This document shows positions 49,208 to 58,866 of a DNA stretch of 64,000 bases, in pieces. Origin of the DNA: Acidilobaceae archaeon (GTDB lineage: Archaea > Thermoproteota > Thermoprotei_A > Sulfolobales > Acidilobaceae); the NCBI GenBank assembly GCA_027014125.1, contig JALWEI010000026.1, positions 47,479 through 111,478 on the forward strand. Direction: 5' to 3'. The notes beneath the pieces were generated by a model. That model had not been told where the DNA came from, did not search any database, and saw only the letters and a list, made by a program, of their open reading frames with translations. Each line of letters begins with the position of its first letter. The stretch's first letter is position 1. The translations under genes were made by a program, and so were the position numbers.

Positions 49208-52200
49208 TTGGGTTATAGCAGGCTAGCCATACTAATCCTCGCACTCCTACTCCTAGCACAGCCAATACAAGCTCCCTCGCAAGCCTCCCCCACTCGGGGC
49301 GAGGTGCCTGTCGCGTACATAGGCGAGCCTGCAAGGGACGACCCCAGGGTCTACGGGCTCATGCTCATGGAGAGGAGTGACAGGGATCATAATGGGGTCG
49401 AGGACGTGCTGGAGGGGGCCCAGGGCCCTGTCAGGGCGATAATCTGGTTCAACTCTAAAACCGCTGTAGAGGCTGGGGCGGATAGGCTGGCTAGGAGCCT
49501 TGCCCTCGCGGCGGCGATGGTTGAGGCCGAGGGTGGGAGGGTCTACGAGGGCCCATGGCTCTACGCACTCCCCGGCTTCGCCGCCGAGCTACCCGGGGCC
49601 AAGCTGGCATCGATCGCTTCAAGCCTGATGGGACTCGACGTGGATGGGGATGGTATAGGTGATAGGGTCCTCATCTCCCGGGATGGAGTTGTGGAGGCGT
49701 TCAACCTGTGGAGCGCTAGGCAGATGATGGTGAGGCCCCAGGTGTGGGTGGATATGGGCTACACGGGCCGGGGCGTGACCGTGGCGGTTCTAGACAGTGG
49801 GGTTGATGGTAGCAATACTGCATTCACAGGTAAGATTGTGTACTGGGCTGATTACAGCGGCGACTCTGGCGGGGTGAGGCACCCCGAGCCCTACGACGAC
49901 TTCATGCATGGGACCCACGTGGCCGGGAGCGCCGTGGGCGTGTTGAACGCCAGGGACAGGGAGGGGAGGCTGGTCTTCTCCTACGGGGACAGCGAGCTGG
50001 AGATACCCCCTGAGTATGAGGGGCTGTGGATAACCTACGGCTACCCCTTCATGGCTCACTACGTAAACGCTACCGGGACCATCGAGGTTGAGGTGAAGTG
50101 GAAGGGGGACCCGGATGGGAGGCTGACTGGCATAGGCCTTGGCTACTGCGGCTGGACCCTGTACCCCTACTGTAACCCCCAGCTGGTTGCTACCCTAGAC
50201 ACATATACGCCCGAGAAGTGGTACACGCTGAGGTACAGCGTCTCCAGCGAGGACATGTTCGGGTTCTACGTGGTAATGATAAGGGGCCAGGGAGCCTTCG
50301 CCATGCTACCCGTGATCCACGTTCCAGTAGCAGACCCCGGGGACGGGTTCCCCATGCTCTCTGGCATGGCGCCCGGGGCGATGCTGGCGGCCGCCAAGGT
50401 CCTTGACTTCTCCGGTATGGGCTCGGACTCTTGGATAATATCCGCTATTGATGATATTGTTGCTAACAGGCGCAGCGTTAACCCCCCGGTTTACATAGCC
50501 AGCATGAGCCTGGGAGGCACCTACACCACAGCCCTGGACCAGGCGGTAACCAATGCCGCCAACTCGGGGATCCTATTCGTAGTGGCAGCCGGTAACAGTG
50601 GGCCGGACCAGAACTACGCGGGCTCCGGATCCCCCTCCTCGAACCCCTACACAGTCACAGTCGCCGCTGTGGAGGCGTTCAACAACATCACGGCGTACAG
50701 CAGTAAGGGTGGGGAGAGCTCCAGCGACCCGACGGTGACAAAGCCGGACCTCGCAGCCCCCGGCGGCGGGGCCATCCTCCAGATATTCAGCGCAGACACC
50801 AACTGGCACGATGACAGGCACAACTACTACACCACCCTAACCGGCCAGGCGGTGGAGGACATAGACTGGGACGACGCAGTAAACCCAGACACCAGGGGAT
50901 ACGACGACTCCGTCCCCATGCAGGGCACGAGCATGGCCACACCCCACGTATCAGGCACAGCAGCCCTGGTGATTGAGGCGCTCCTCAAAGCGGGGATAAC
51001 GTGGAGCTGGAACAGCCCCGAGACACCGCTACTGGTCAAGAACATACTACTCATGAGCACGTACGAGACCTACCCACTAACCAGGGTGGGCGCCCCAGCC
51101 GAGTCGCCGAGCCTAGACAGGGGAGGCAAGGACCCCCACGAGGGCTACGGGGCACTAGACGCCTCGGCCGCCGTGATGATCGCCTCCAGCCTAGGCACCA
51201 GGGGCCTAGAGCCCGGTGGCGTCGTGGAGTACTCCTTCAGGCATGGCGTGCTCTACAACAGCGACCTCCAGTCATCGTGGAGATGGCCCTTCGGCCCAAG
51301 CGTCTGGGGGAGCGTATTCACACTGCCCTACTCCACCATAAAGCTGGCCAACGGCACCTCCCTACCCACATCCTATAGCGTAGTCCTCCGCCCCAGCCCC
51401 GGCCAGCCAGCGGGCATGGACCTAGACCTCTACATATACAGGATACACGGGAACCAGTACGGAGAGCCCGTTATCCTGGCGAAGAGCACCGGGCCAGGGG
51501 CAGTGGAGGAGCTAACCCTCATACCCCGCACCCCCGGCCAGGCGATAGTCGTGGTGAAGAGGGCCACGGAGGATAGCCCCGGGGGAGAGTGGATCCTCTC
51601 CCTGGGCCCCGGGGTCTCGGTAAGGGGCCAGAACCCCGACGGCCAATGGGTCCCAGGGGAGGCCTGGGAGGGCCTCCCGGTAGAGGTCACGATATTCAGC
51701 GCCAAGGCGGCCCCCACAGCGTTGCTAGAGGTCTACGACAACACCACGGGCAGGGTGATCCACAGGGAGACGATAACGCTGACCCGCACCACCTCCGGCT
51801 CCACCGCCACGGTGGCATTCACGCTGCCAGAAGGCATCGCGGGGGACGAGATCCTATTCATAGTAGAGACCCTGGGTCCAGGCGGAGAGAGGCTGGAGGG
51901 AGCCCACGCAGCCAAGGTAACCCCCCACCAAGCCGCGCCAGGAGGCGGCGGAGGTGGAGGAGGGCAGCCAAGCCAGGCCTGGGTTGAGGCCAAGCCCTCC
52001 CCAACGCCACCGGTGGACGTCTACGTGAGGGCAGGCGGCCTCCAGCCCGGTACTGACGTGGAGGTATACCTTGTCCACCCAAGCGGGGCGATGGAGCCCC
52101 TAGCAACCCTGCCAGTAACAGGCTCCGGAGACGCCTGGGGGCTTGTAGGACTGCCACGGAGCCTATCACCGGGCTCATACACACTAGCACTCTACCAGTC

Positions 52201-53314
52201 AAACACGAGGGTGGCGGAGACCAGCATAACCGTGATCAGCCCGGCGGTGGCGGTTGACAAGGCCACGGTGAGGCCCGGGGACGTGGCGAGGGTGACGGCA
52301 ACCGGCCTGGGAGCCGGCTACAGCCACGTGTATCACGTGAGGATCGCTGGCATAACCCTAGCCACACTAGCCCCCGACCCCAACGGGAGGGGCGAGGCAG
52401 CCGTAGTGGTGCCCCCACTGCCCAGCGGATCCTACACCCTAGAAGTAGTATACCCCGGCTCGCCCGTCGATAGTGGCAGGACCACCTACCTAGGCCCCGC
52501 CATAGTGGCAGCTACCCAGGTCAACGTTGTGGATGGAGTGGCGACCGAGGAGACCGTTAGGAGCCTCGTAGCCAGCCTCCAGGATAGGGTGACGAGCCTC
52601 GAGAACCAGCTCGCCACCCTAAACGAGACCGTAGCAGGCCTAGAAGAGGGGCTAGCAGGCCTGAAGTCCAGCATACAAGACCTAGCCCACGGCCTAGATG
52701 AGGCGAGGGAAAACATAACAGCAATAGCCGGGGAGCTGGAAAGCCACGCCGAGAGGCTCAACACGCTGGAGAAGGCAGTAGAGGGCCTCCAGGATAAGGC
52801 TGCAAGGCTCGACGCCGGGATAGCAAGCCTCCAGGGCGAGCTGGCCAGGCTAAACGAGACCCTCACAATACTAGCCAACAACCTGGACAAGGCCAGGGAG
52901 AACATAACACAGCTACAAGAGAGGCTCAAGGATGCTTCAATGACCCTGGCAGGCTTGCAGAGGAGCGTGGCCCAACTCGCCAACAAGACAATACAGCTAA
53001 GGCAGGACCTGGACAAGCTCGCTAAGGAGGACATACCAGGCCTAGAATCCAGGATAACGATACTACAGGCGACACTATCGGGCCTGGAGGAGAGGCTCAA
53101 GGACCAGTCCAGCCAGCTAGCCCAGCTACAATCCCAGCTCCAGGAGCACGCGGCGAAGCTGGGAGAGCTGGATGCAAGCCTATCCAGCCTAGGAGACAGG
53201 GTCGGGAGGCTAGAGGAGAACCTATCCTCAGCCAGAAACCTAGCCCTCGGGGCGATAGCACTGGCGATAGTAGCGCTCGCACTAGGGGGCCTCTCGCTGG
53301 CTAGGAAGAGGTAG
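49208..53314 (+). CDS. Secreted subtilisin-like protease with C-terminal coiled-coil stalk and anchor
   Basis: 1368 residues. Signal peptide (SRLAILILALLLLAQPIQAP), propeptide, then S8 catalytic triad Asp196 (VAVLDSGVDG), His234 (HGTHVAGS) and Ser575 (GTSMATPHVSG). About 200 residues are inserted between His and Ser and include a beta-sandwich-like region. Beta domains follow (about 650-1100), then a poly-Gly linker near 910 (GGGGGGG), about 230 residues of heptad repeats (LENQLATLNETVAGLEEGLA) and a C-terminal membrane helix. The layout recalls STABLE/tetrabrachion of Staphylothermus, where a protease rides on an S-layer stalk. Its place next to type III genes is probably chance. Confidence 0.9.
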   Translation: MGYSRLAILILALLLLAQPIQAPSQASPTRGEVPVAYIGEPARDDPRVYGLMLMERSDRDHNGVEDVLEGAQGPVRAIIWFNSKTAVEAGADRLARSLALAAAMVEAEGGRVYEGPWLYALPGFAAELPGAKLASIASSLMGLDVDGDGIGDRVLISRDGVVEAFNLWSARQMMVRPQVWVDMGYTGRGVTVAVLDSGVDGSNTAFTGKIVYWADYSGDSGGVRHPEPYDDFMHGTHVAGSAVGVLNARDREGRLVFSYGDSELEIPPEYEGLWITYGYPFMAHYVNATGTIEVEVKWKGDPDGRLTGIGLGYCGWTLYPYCNPQLVATLDTYTPEKWYTLRYSVSSEDMFGFYVVMIRGQGAFAMLPVIHVPVADPGDGFPMLSGMAPGAMLAAAKVLDFSGMGSDSWIISAIDDIVANRRSVNPPVYIASMSLGGTYTTALDQAVTNAANSGILFVVAAGNSGPDQNYAGSGSPSSNPYTVTVAAVEAFNNITAYSSKGGESSSDPTVTKPDLAAPGGGAILQIFSADTNWHDDRHNYYTTLTGQAVEDIDWDDAVNPDTRGYDDSVPMQGTSMATPHVSGTAALVIEALLKAGITWSWNSPETPLLVKNILLMSTYETYPLTRVGAPAESPSLDRGGKDPHEGYGALDASAAVMIASSLGTRGLEPGGVVEYSFRHGVLYNSDLQSSWRWPFGPSVWGSVFTLPYSTIKLANGTSLPTSYSVVLRPSPGQPAGMDLDLYIYRIHGNQYGEPVILAKSTGPGAVEELTLIPRTPGQAIVVVKRATEDSPGGEWILSLGPGVSVRGQNPDGQWVPGEAWEGLPVEVTIFSAKAAPTALLEVYDNTTGRVIHRETITLTRTTSGSTATVAFTLPEGIAGDEILFIVETLGPGGERLEGAHAAKVTPHQAAPGGGGGGGGQPSQAWVEAKPSPTPPVDVYVRAGGLQPGTDVEVYLVHPSGAMEPLATLPVTGSGDAWGLVGLPRSLSPGSYTLALYQSNTRVAETSITVISPAVAVDKATVRPGDVARVTATGLGAGYSHVYHVRIAGITLATLAPDPNGRGEAAVVVPPLPSGSYTLEVVYPGSPVDSGRTTYLGPAIVAATQVNVVDGVATEETVRSLVASLQDRVTSLENQLATLNETVAGLEEGLAGLKSSIQDLAHGLDEARENITAIAGELESHAERLNTLEKAVEGLQDKAARLDAGIASLQGELARLNETLTILANNLDKARENITQLQERLKDASMTLAGLQRSVAQLANKTIQLRQDLDKLAKEDIPGLESRITILQATLSGLEERLKDQSSQLAQLQSQLQEHAAKLGELDASLSSLGDRVGRLEENLSSARNLALGAIALAIVALALGGLSLARKR

Positions 53315-54341
53315 GATTGGTATCGGGCCTCAGCGCGGCCGTGCCCCACCCAAGCCTCGAGTGGGCGCCCAGCCCTTTCTTGGCAACCTCCTCCACGCAC
53401 TCCCTACTCTTGATCCTAACACTGACCTCTGTGCCCGGGGGCAGGATTAGGTATGGGCGCCTCGCCCTACCCTCCAGCATGGACCACCCGCTATTCAGTA
53501 TCTCCGCCTGTAGCTCCCCCCTCGGCACCACCTCTACTCTCGCCTCCTCCACACACTTCTTTACAGCCTCCACGCTGCCCTCGACGAGGAGCTCCCCGAG
53601 CTCGGCTGCGAGGCTTTGGCTAGATGCTAGTATAACCCCGTTGACGGAGCTGGGGGCTTTTCGGAGGAGGGCTGGGGTTAGGAGGATCGCCCTCCACCTG
53701 CCCGTACCCCCAGCCCCATTATACAGCTTGACTTGTTCCTCGTTAATCTCGATGGGCTGTAGGGCCGCCATCCTCGTCTCCGCGCCCAGCGGTATGACAG
53801 TGCTTGGCAGGTCCCCGGTAGCACCGTGGGCTATGACTAGTATCGAGGCCCCGGCGCCCGGGTAGTCTACTGCATCAGCGTGGTAGAGGTTCCCCTCGAC
53901 CACTGCCTTACTGCCCCTCTGGAGCGCTATCCCTATGAAGCCCACATGCCTAAGGGAGTACCTCCCCGATCCCGATTGCGATGCCTTCTTCCCCGTGTCT
54001 AGTAGGGTTTTGAGTAGGGTTAGCTCCCTGCTGCCGGTGTAGGCGTAGACCTCCCCGTTTACCCGCGCCAGCCCGGGCCTTAGAGCGAACTCTTCCCCAA
54101 GGAGTGCTTCCAGGCAGGTATACTGGTCCTCGAACTCGTCCACGTCCACGTTAGCCTGGTCCAGGCTGCACTTGCCCGTCCTGTAGGCTATAGCGGCCAG
54201 TGCTCCTGCTATGGTTGATGGCATGGGGTATGAGAGGCTCTTGACCATGGCCGAGGGCCCGTGCACCCCGGCCTGGGTGACCCCTGCGGGGGGCCGGAAG
54301 AAGCTCATGTCCAGGGGCCTTAGCTCCAGCACACGCACCAC
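53301..54341 (-). CDS. cmr3: CRISPR type III-B RAMP protein Cmr3
   Basis: 346 residues. Cmr3 (a Cas5-group RAMP) binds the crRNA 5' end and bridges Cmr2 to the Cmr4 backbone. Visible: LELRPLDMSFFRPPAG at the N-terminus, then SLSYPMPSTIAGALAAIAYR, RPYLILPPGTEVSVRIKSRE and the Gly-rich LGAHSRLGWGTAAL. It is the last gene of the cmr operon on the minus strand; its end overlaps the convergent protease gene by 14 bp. Confidence 0.88.
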   Translation of the reverse strand: MVRVLELRPLDMSFFRPPAGVTQAGVHGPSAMVKSLSYPMPSTIAGALAAIAYRTGKCSLDQANVDVDEFEDQYTCLEALLGEEFALRPGLARVNGEVYAYTGSRELTLLKTLLDTGKKASQSGSGRYSLRHVGFIGIALQRGSKAVVEGNLYHADAVDYPGAGASILVIAHGATGDLPSTVIPLGAETRMAALQPIEINEEQVKLYNGAGGTGRWRAILLTPALLRKAPSSVNGVILASSQSLAAELGELLVEGSVEAVKKCVEEARVEVVPRGELQAEILNSGWSMLEGRARRPYLILPPGTEVSVRIKSRECVEEVAKKGLGAHSRLGWGTAALRPDTNPTSS

Positions 54342-54354
54342 ACACCACCCCCGA

Positions 54355-57300
54355 CTACATGCTCCCAGCGAGTATCCTGGCCGCCAGCACGGCCTGGGTT
54401 ATCAGGGGTGCACACACCCGCTCCCCGGCGGGTACGTAGCCTGTTGAGGACAGCATCTCCGCCGCTACCCCGCCTTTCACACACATCTCGCCGGTGTATG
54501 CTAGGTCACCGCCTAAGCCAACAACTATATTATCGTGGATGCTCTCCTCGTCCACCTCCTCGGCGATCTTATTCCTCTGTATAATCCTCTTCACTATACT
54601 CCTCGCTATGCTAGTGTCGCCTAGCGACCTGCGTGTAACCTCCCTTATAGTCGGGGCGTTCTCCCGGTAGTCGGAGAATATGCTCTTCGCGAGGTCTCCC
54701 CTCTCCCCCTTCTTCTCGCCTACAACGCGGGCTAACAGGTTCTTTACAGACCGGGCTGGATCCAGCAGCCCCACGCTATGCTCATCCCCGTGTAGCCAGG
54801 TGAAGGGGAGCACCGAGGCGCCCCCAGTGTCGCTCGCCACAACCAGTATATCCTTGAACCACTCTACCCCATTCCCGGATACTAGCCTCTCCACCTCATC
54901 CTTAGCCTCCTCCAGCTCGTGCGCTGTCGCTAGGGAGATCCACATGGGCGTGCCCACATCAGCGATATACGCTGCGGCGCTCCTGCCATAGGCCCTCAGC
55001 GAGGGCGCGACCCCAACAACAAGCCTTTGATCACCATTGATGGGTTTAACCCTGTAGACGCTCATACCCTTATCCACATCCCCCTCGCCCCAGTAGGTCT
55101 TCCTCGCCCTGGCGGCCGTCTCCAGCACCGGGTACACGTACCTGCCATCATCTCCAAGCTTAACCGGGGGCAGTATAGCGAGCAGGTCATCGCCGCCAGC
55201 GTAGATCACCATGCCATCCAGCTCCTCTATCGTATCCCGATCCCTCATCGACTGCAACGCCAGGGACCTTGATATGGCGAAGTGGTAGCTAGGCGTTATC
55301 ACCATCGTGGGCCTCATACTCAGTAACCTCTTCTTAGACTCCTCCAGCTCTCCCCCACCATCCCCTAACAGCTTCTTGTAGTGTTGCTCTAGCACATCTA
55401 GCAGTTTATTGTACTTATCGATGAATATCTTGGCCGCCTCTGGGGGCATGTTCGCTATGCGATCCAGGTAGTGCTCCCGGTAATGGGGCTCCGGCCTCAG
55501 GCCCAGCTTGCCTGAGAGCACCCCTGAGCCCATCATATCAACATCCATAACCAGTATACCATACTTACTCCTATACTTGCCAGCGATCCTATTGGCATCC
55601 TTTAATATTTCTCTTACTTCCTTGTAGGGCTCTTTCTTATGAGGCTCATCTTCTCCTAGAGCCTTTAGCGCCTCCTTAAGCAGGGTTTTGTCGTGAACAA
55701 CTTCTAATATTATACTCTGGGCCTCCTTCATGCACTTCCTCTCAGTATCATCATCTCTAATGAACCTATTGTCGATCTTTGCCACGCTATTTAGAGGTTG
55801 TGGGAGGATGCGTGTGCAGTCACCACTCCCATCATACACATCAGATAATAGGTCGGCTAGCTCATCGGCAAGCTCCTCTGCCTTACTCTTCAGCTCATTC
55901 TCTAGTAGTTTTACCCTACTAGTGTAAGCATCGATAGTGACAAACCTAAGCCTCTTTTTGGCCTCCTCGCTAGTCTCTATACCAACCAGTTTATATGACA
56001 AGGCACTGTTCTTGATTAGCATCCTCCTTAGAGTCCTCTTTACCAGACAATATGGGCATAGCCGATCCTCCCTAATCTCATAGAACAGGTCTACCTGCCC
56101 CTCCTTTCCCTTAACACTCATTATTTTCTTGACTACCTCTTCATTATCTCTGAGCGTCTTACCGTTGATTATTGCTGGTGCTTTGCCGCATACCGTGCAG
56201 GTGGCCTTCTTCCCCTTCCAGTGTTCATGCGCTTCTAGGGCATAGGTGTAGTATCCTGTGCCCAGCCTTCTGCCTGGCACCTTGACTCTTAGCTCTCTCT
56301 CCTTTTCGAATAGCATTGATAGGGCTATATTGTAGTAGAGCGCCTTAACATACTCCTCCCTAGCCTTATCATCACCTACTTCCCCTGCTAGGAGCTCCCT
56401 GGCTCTTTCGATTGCGTCCTGGATATTTACCTGGTATATTCGTAGTGCTAGGGGCGCCTCCACCTCCCTCGCATATCCTACGAGGCCTGTCGCTATCCCT
56501 TCCCTACCATGCTCACCCAATGCTTGGGATAGTTGTTCTACCATGTCAAGGCTCCTACCAAGGATCTCCTTCCAGGCCTCCTGTATACCCCTGGTTATGT
56601 CTTCCCTAAGCTGGTCCTCGCCCAGGCCTGGGGGGAGTGCTATTATGAGCCTGGAGGGGGTTACCGGGTCCACGGGCCACCCGTGGGGTAGGCCTAGCAG
56701 CTTCCCCAGCTCCACCTCTACAGTTTGACGGTCAGAATGAGGGCCAGGGACTGGTATCCCTATCTCGATCGTAGTGTTGCCCCCTATCTTTGAGAGTACT
56801 AGCTTGCTGGCTATGAAGGGGGTTAGCCTGGCTGGCGGCGACACCATAACCCCAGGACCGTACTCCTCCACCAGGGCCTCGATGGACTTCCATGCTAGAA
56901 GGCTAGCGATCCAGCTTGAGGCCCACAGGTCCCTAAGCGCCCGGGACTCGCTTATCCATGACTGGACCCCGGCTAGGTCGACCACCGCTATGCTTCCCTT
57001 TAGCCCGTCGCTGCTACACCATAGTAGGGTCATGAGGGCGGCGTTTACGTGGTCGAATACCGTGTGGGTAGGGAGCCTTGTATCGGCTGGCGGTATGTAG
57101 GACCTGTAGCCCTCCCCCATCGTTGCATACCATATGGGCTCTAGTAGCAGGAATGCCGAGTCCCTCAGCAGCCTCTCTAGGTCCTCGCCGCTTGTATTGT
57201 TGTCCTCGAGGGCTTTTATGAGGATCCTGGCTAGCGTGGTGGTGTAGTTGAGCAGGAATAGCGCTACCCTATCCTGATCCAGCTTTATGTCTAGCTTGGC

Positions 57301-57897
57301 CTGGATGGAGGGGTCGAATGGGTTTACTATCTTCGCCTCCATAGCCTCCGCACGAGTGTTGCCGTACTCCTCTAGTGATAATCGTAGTAGTGTCCTGTCT
57401 AGGGCGCTCGCGTGGATGTCTGCACATGCGATCCTCCTGTCCCTCGAGACTATCTTCCTCCCTGCATCGATTAGGAAGCCTACTATCCTATCTATCTCCC
57501 CGGGCTTGCTGCCAGCCTCCTCCTTGTACTTTTCTAGTATAGCGGCTAGTAGGGCGGGTATCAGTGCTGCCTGTTTCTCGTGTGACGCAGTTTCGTCAGT
57601 GCTACTTCTCAGTATAACTGCGTGATTGCTTCTAGTCCTCTCTAGAAGCTTGTTTACCTCGTCTACATCGAGTTCCCTGCCAATTATATCGTCTAGGAGC
57701 TTCTTGTACCCGTTCTCGAGTATTTTTTGGAGCCCGTTGAGTATCCTCTCCGACACCGACACCTTCTTGTTGCCCCTTATCTCCATTTTATCCCCGCTGA
57801 CCTGGAGCATCATGCCCCATGGCTTCCAGGGAGGATCGTGCCACATTGTCGCTAGGACTAGGCTCGCCTCCACCATGGTCACCCCCTGCTGGGCCAC
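54355..57897 (-). CDS. cmr2: Cas10/Cmr2, type III-B large subunit
   Basis: 1180 residues. The N-terminal HD motif is MWHDPPWKPW (His20-Asp21), similar to HDPPEK of other Cmr2. A zinc site is CTVCGKAP and CPYCLVKR (mid-protein). The second palm domain carries GGDD at residues 901-904 (VIYAGGDDLLAILPP), so it should make cyclic oligoadenylates on target RNA binding. The start overlaps cmr6 by 19 bp; ATG at 57876 with GGGTGACC upstream is an alternative. Full length suggests an active signalling complex. Confidence 0.93.
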   Translation of the reverse strand: MAQQGVTMVEASLVLATMWHDPPWKPWGMMLQVSGDKMEIRGNKKVSVSERILNGLQKILENGYKKLLDDIIGRELDVDEVNKLLERTRSNHAVILRSSTDETASHEKQAALIPALLAAILEKYKEEAGSKPGEIDRIVGFLIDAGRKIVSRDRRIACADIHASALDRTLLRLSLEEYGNTRAEAMEAKIVNPFDPSIQAKLDIKLDQDRVALFLLNYTTTLARILIKALEDNNTSGEDLERLLRDSAFLLLEPIWYATMGEGYRSYIPPADTRLPTHTVFDHVNAALMTLLWCSSDGLKGSIAVVDLAGVQSWISESRALRDLWASSWIASLLAWKSIEALVEEYGPGVMVSPPARLTPFIASKLVLSKIGGNTTIEIGIPVPGPHSDRQTVEVELGKLLGLPHGWPVDPVTPSRLIIALPPGLGEDQLREDITRGIQEAWKEILGRSLDMVEQLSQALGEHGREGIATGLVGYAREVEAPLALRIYQVNIQDAIERARELLAGEVGDDKAREEYVKALYYNIALSMLFEKERELRVKVPGRRLGTGYYTYALEAHEHWKGKKATCTVCGKAPAIINGKTLRDNEEVVKKIMSVKGKEGQVDLFYEIREDRLCPYCLVKRTLRRMLIKNSALSYKLVGIETSEEAKKRLRFVTIDAYTSRVKLLENELKSKAEELADELADLLSDVYDGSGDCTRILPQPLNSVAKIDNRFIRDDDTERKCMKEAQSIILEVVHDKTLLKEALKALGEDEPHKKEPYKEVREILKDANRIAGKYRSKYGILVMDVDMMGSGVLSGKLGLRPEPHYREHYLDRIANMPPEAAKIFIDKYNKLLDVLEQHYKKLLGDGGGELEESKKRLLSMRPTMVITPSYHFAISRSLALQSMRDRDTIEELDGMVIYAGGDDLLAILPPVKLGDDGRYVYPVLETAARARKTYWGEGDVDKGMSVYRVKPINGDQRLVVGVAPSLRAYGRSAAAYIADVGTPMWISLATAHELEEAKDEVERLVSGNGVEWFKDILVVASDTGGASVLPFTWLHGDEHSVGLLDPARSVKNLLARVVGEKKGERGDLAKSIFSDYRENAPTIREVTRRSLGDTSIARSIVKRIIQRNKIAEEVDEESIHDNIVVGLGGDLAYTGEMCVKGGVAAEMLSSTGYVPAGERVCAPLITQAVLAARILAGSM

Positions 57898-58853
57898 TGG
57901 AAGCTTAGCCTAACCACCTCCACACTCAACCTCTTTCGCCTATCGTCATTGAGAGGCTTGGCTGTGTTGTAGCCCTTCCCGGTCCTAGCCCCTATCCCGG
58001 TCATGAGGGCTGCCTCTAGTAGGAGTAGGCCCGCACGCATCACTGCATCAGCCGGGCTAGCGTCTAGCTGCTCCTTTAGGCTGCTATCATACTTTGAGAG
58101 CTCCTCTAGGATCCTCCTGGCCTCCCTGTCTACGCTCTCCAATCTATGCTTGTACACCCCTACTATTGTTGAGAAGACTGTGCCCGGGGATATGGAGAGG
58201 TGAACCACAGGGTTGGGCTGCGCCTCGTGCTCAGCCTCCACCACCTTGCCGTCCCGGTAGTAGTGGGGCGTGATCACGTCGGGCAGGTACACTGTGCAGG
58301 GCCCCAGGTCCTCGATGCACCCAATGGGGTAGGCGCTGGTGTAGACCAGGGGGGCCGCCATATCCTTAGAGCCGAACAGCTTATCACACCCATCATCTTC
58401 CTTAGAGTCGGACGACGAGTCGGACGGCTCATCGTGCTCATCACTTGTGAGGTCCTCGCAGGCAGCCCTTGCAGCGCCCTTCAGGCTGGAACCCGGATAG
58501 TAGGGGAGCCCAAGTAACTTGTCAATCTCCATACCAACCTCGAACACGGTCTTAAACACCCCGGACCCCGAGCCAACAAGGCCCCTATCCAGGAGCACAA
58601 AGTCAAGCCTACCAATACTATACCCTGCATCCATCAACGAAGATGCTAGATTATCCATCATCTCTCTGGCAAATTTTAGGCTATCTTCAAGCATACCACC
58701 AAAGTCGCCATCGCTAAGTATTTTGAATATTAGTTCTTTTTTCGCTTCTATTTTAGCATTACTTTCTAACCTACCACTTAGAATATTATGATAATACTCC
58801 CGTACAATTCTGGTAAGGAACCCTCCAGCCAACCCATATACATATACCTCCAT
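57879..58853 (-). CDS. cmr6: CRISPR type III-B RAMP protein Cmr6
   Basis: 324 residues. Cas7-group RAMP at the 3' end of the crRNA. Visible: LVGSGSGVFKTVFEVGMEID, LPYYPGSSLKGAARAACEDL (the PGSSLKGA motif), LFGSKD, and VVHLSISPGTVFSTIVG. Between SSLKGA and LFG lies a Ser/Asp/Glu-rich loop of about 20 residues (EHDEPSDSSSDSKEDD). The 3' end of its gene overlaps cmr2. Confidence 0.85.
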   Translation of the reverse strand: MEVYVYGLAGGFLTRIVREYYHNILSGRLESNAKIEAKKELIFKILSDGDFGGMLEDSLKFAREMMDNLASSLMDAGYSIGRLDFVLLDRGLVGSGSGVFKTVFEVGMEIDKLLGLPYYPGSSLKGAARAACEDLTSDEHDEPSDSSSDSKEDDGCDKLFGSKDMAAPLVYTSAYPIGCIEDLGPCTVYLPDVITPHYYRDGKVVEAEHEAQPNPVVHLSISPGTVFSTIVGVYKHRLESVDREARRILEELSKYDSSLKEQLDASPADAVMRAGLLLLEAALMTGIGARTGKGYNTAKPLNDDRRKRLSVEVVRLSFQWPSRG

Positions 58854-58866
58854 AATATCACCCCCA

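Noticed and set aside
49208..53314. Subtilase as the protease arm of a type III system (like CRISPR-guided caspase)
   Set aside because: It has a signal peptide, surface beta domains, a stalk and a membrane anchor, and its own promoter on the opposite strand, so it acts outside the cell.
52486..53400. 304-codon minus-strand frame rich in Ser and Leu
   Set aside because: It is antisense to the coiled-coil stalk of the subtilase; Ser/Leu richness comes from complementing Glu/Lys/Leu-rich codons.
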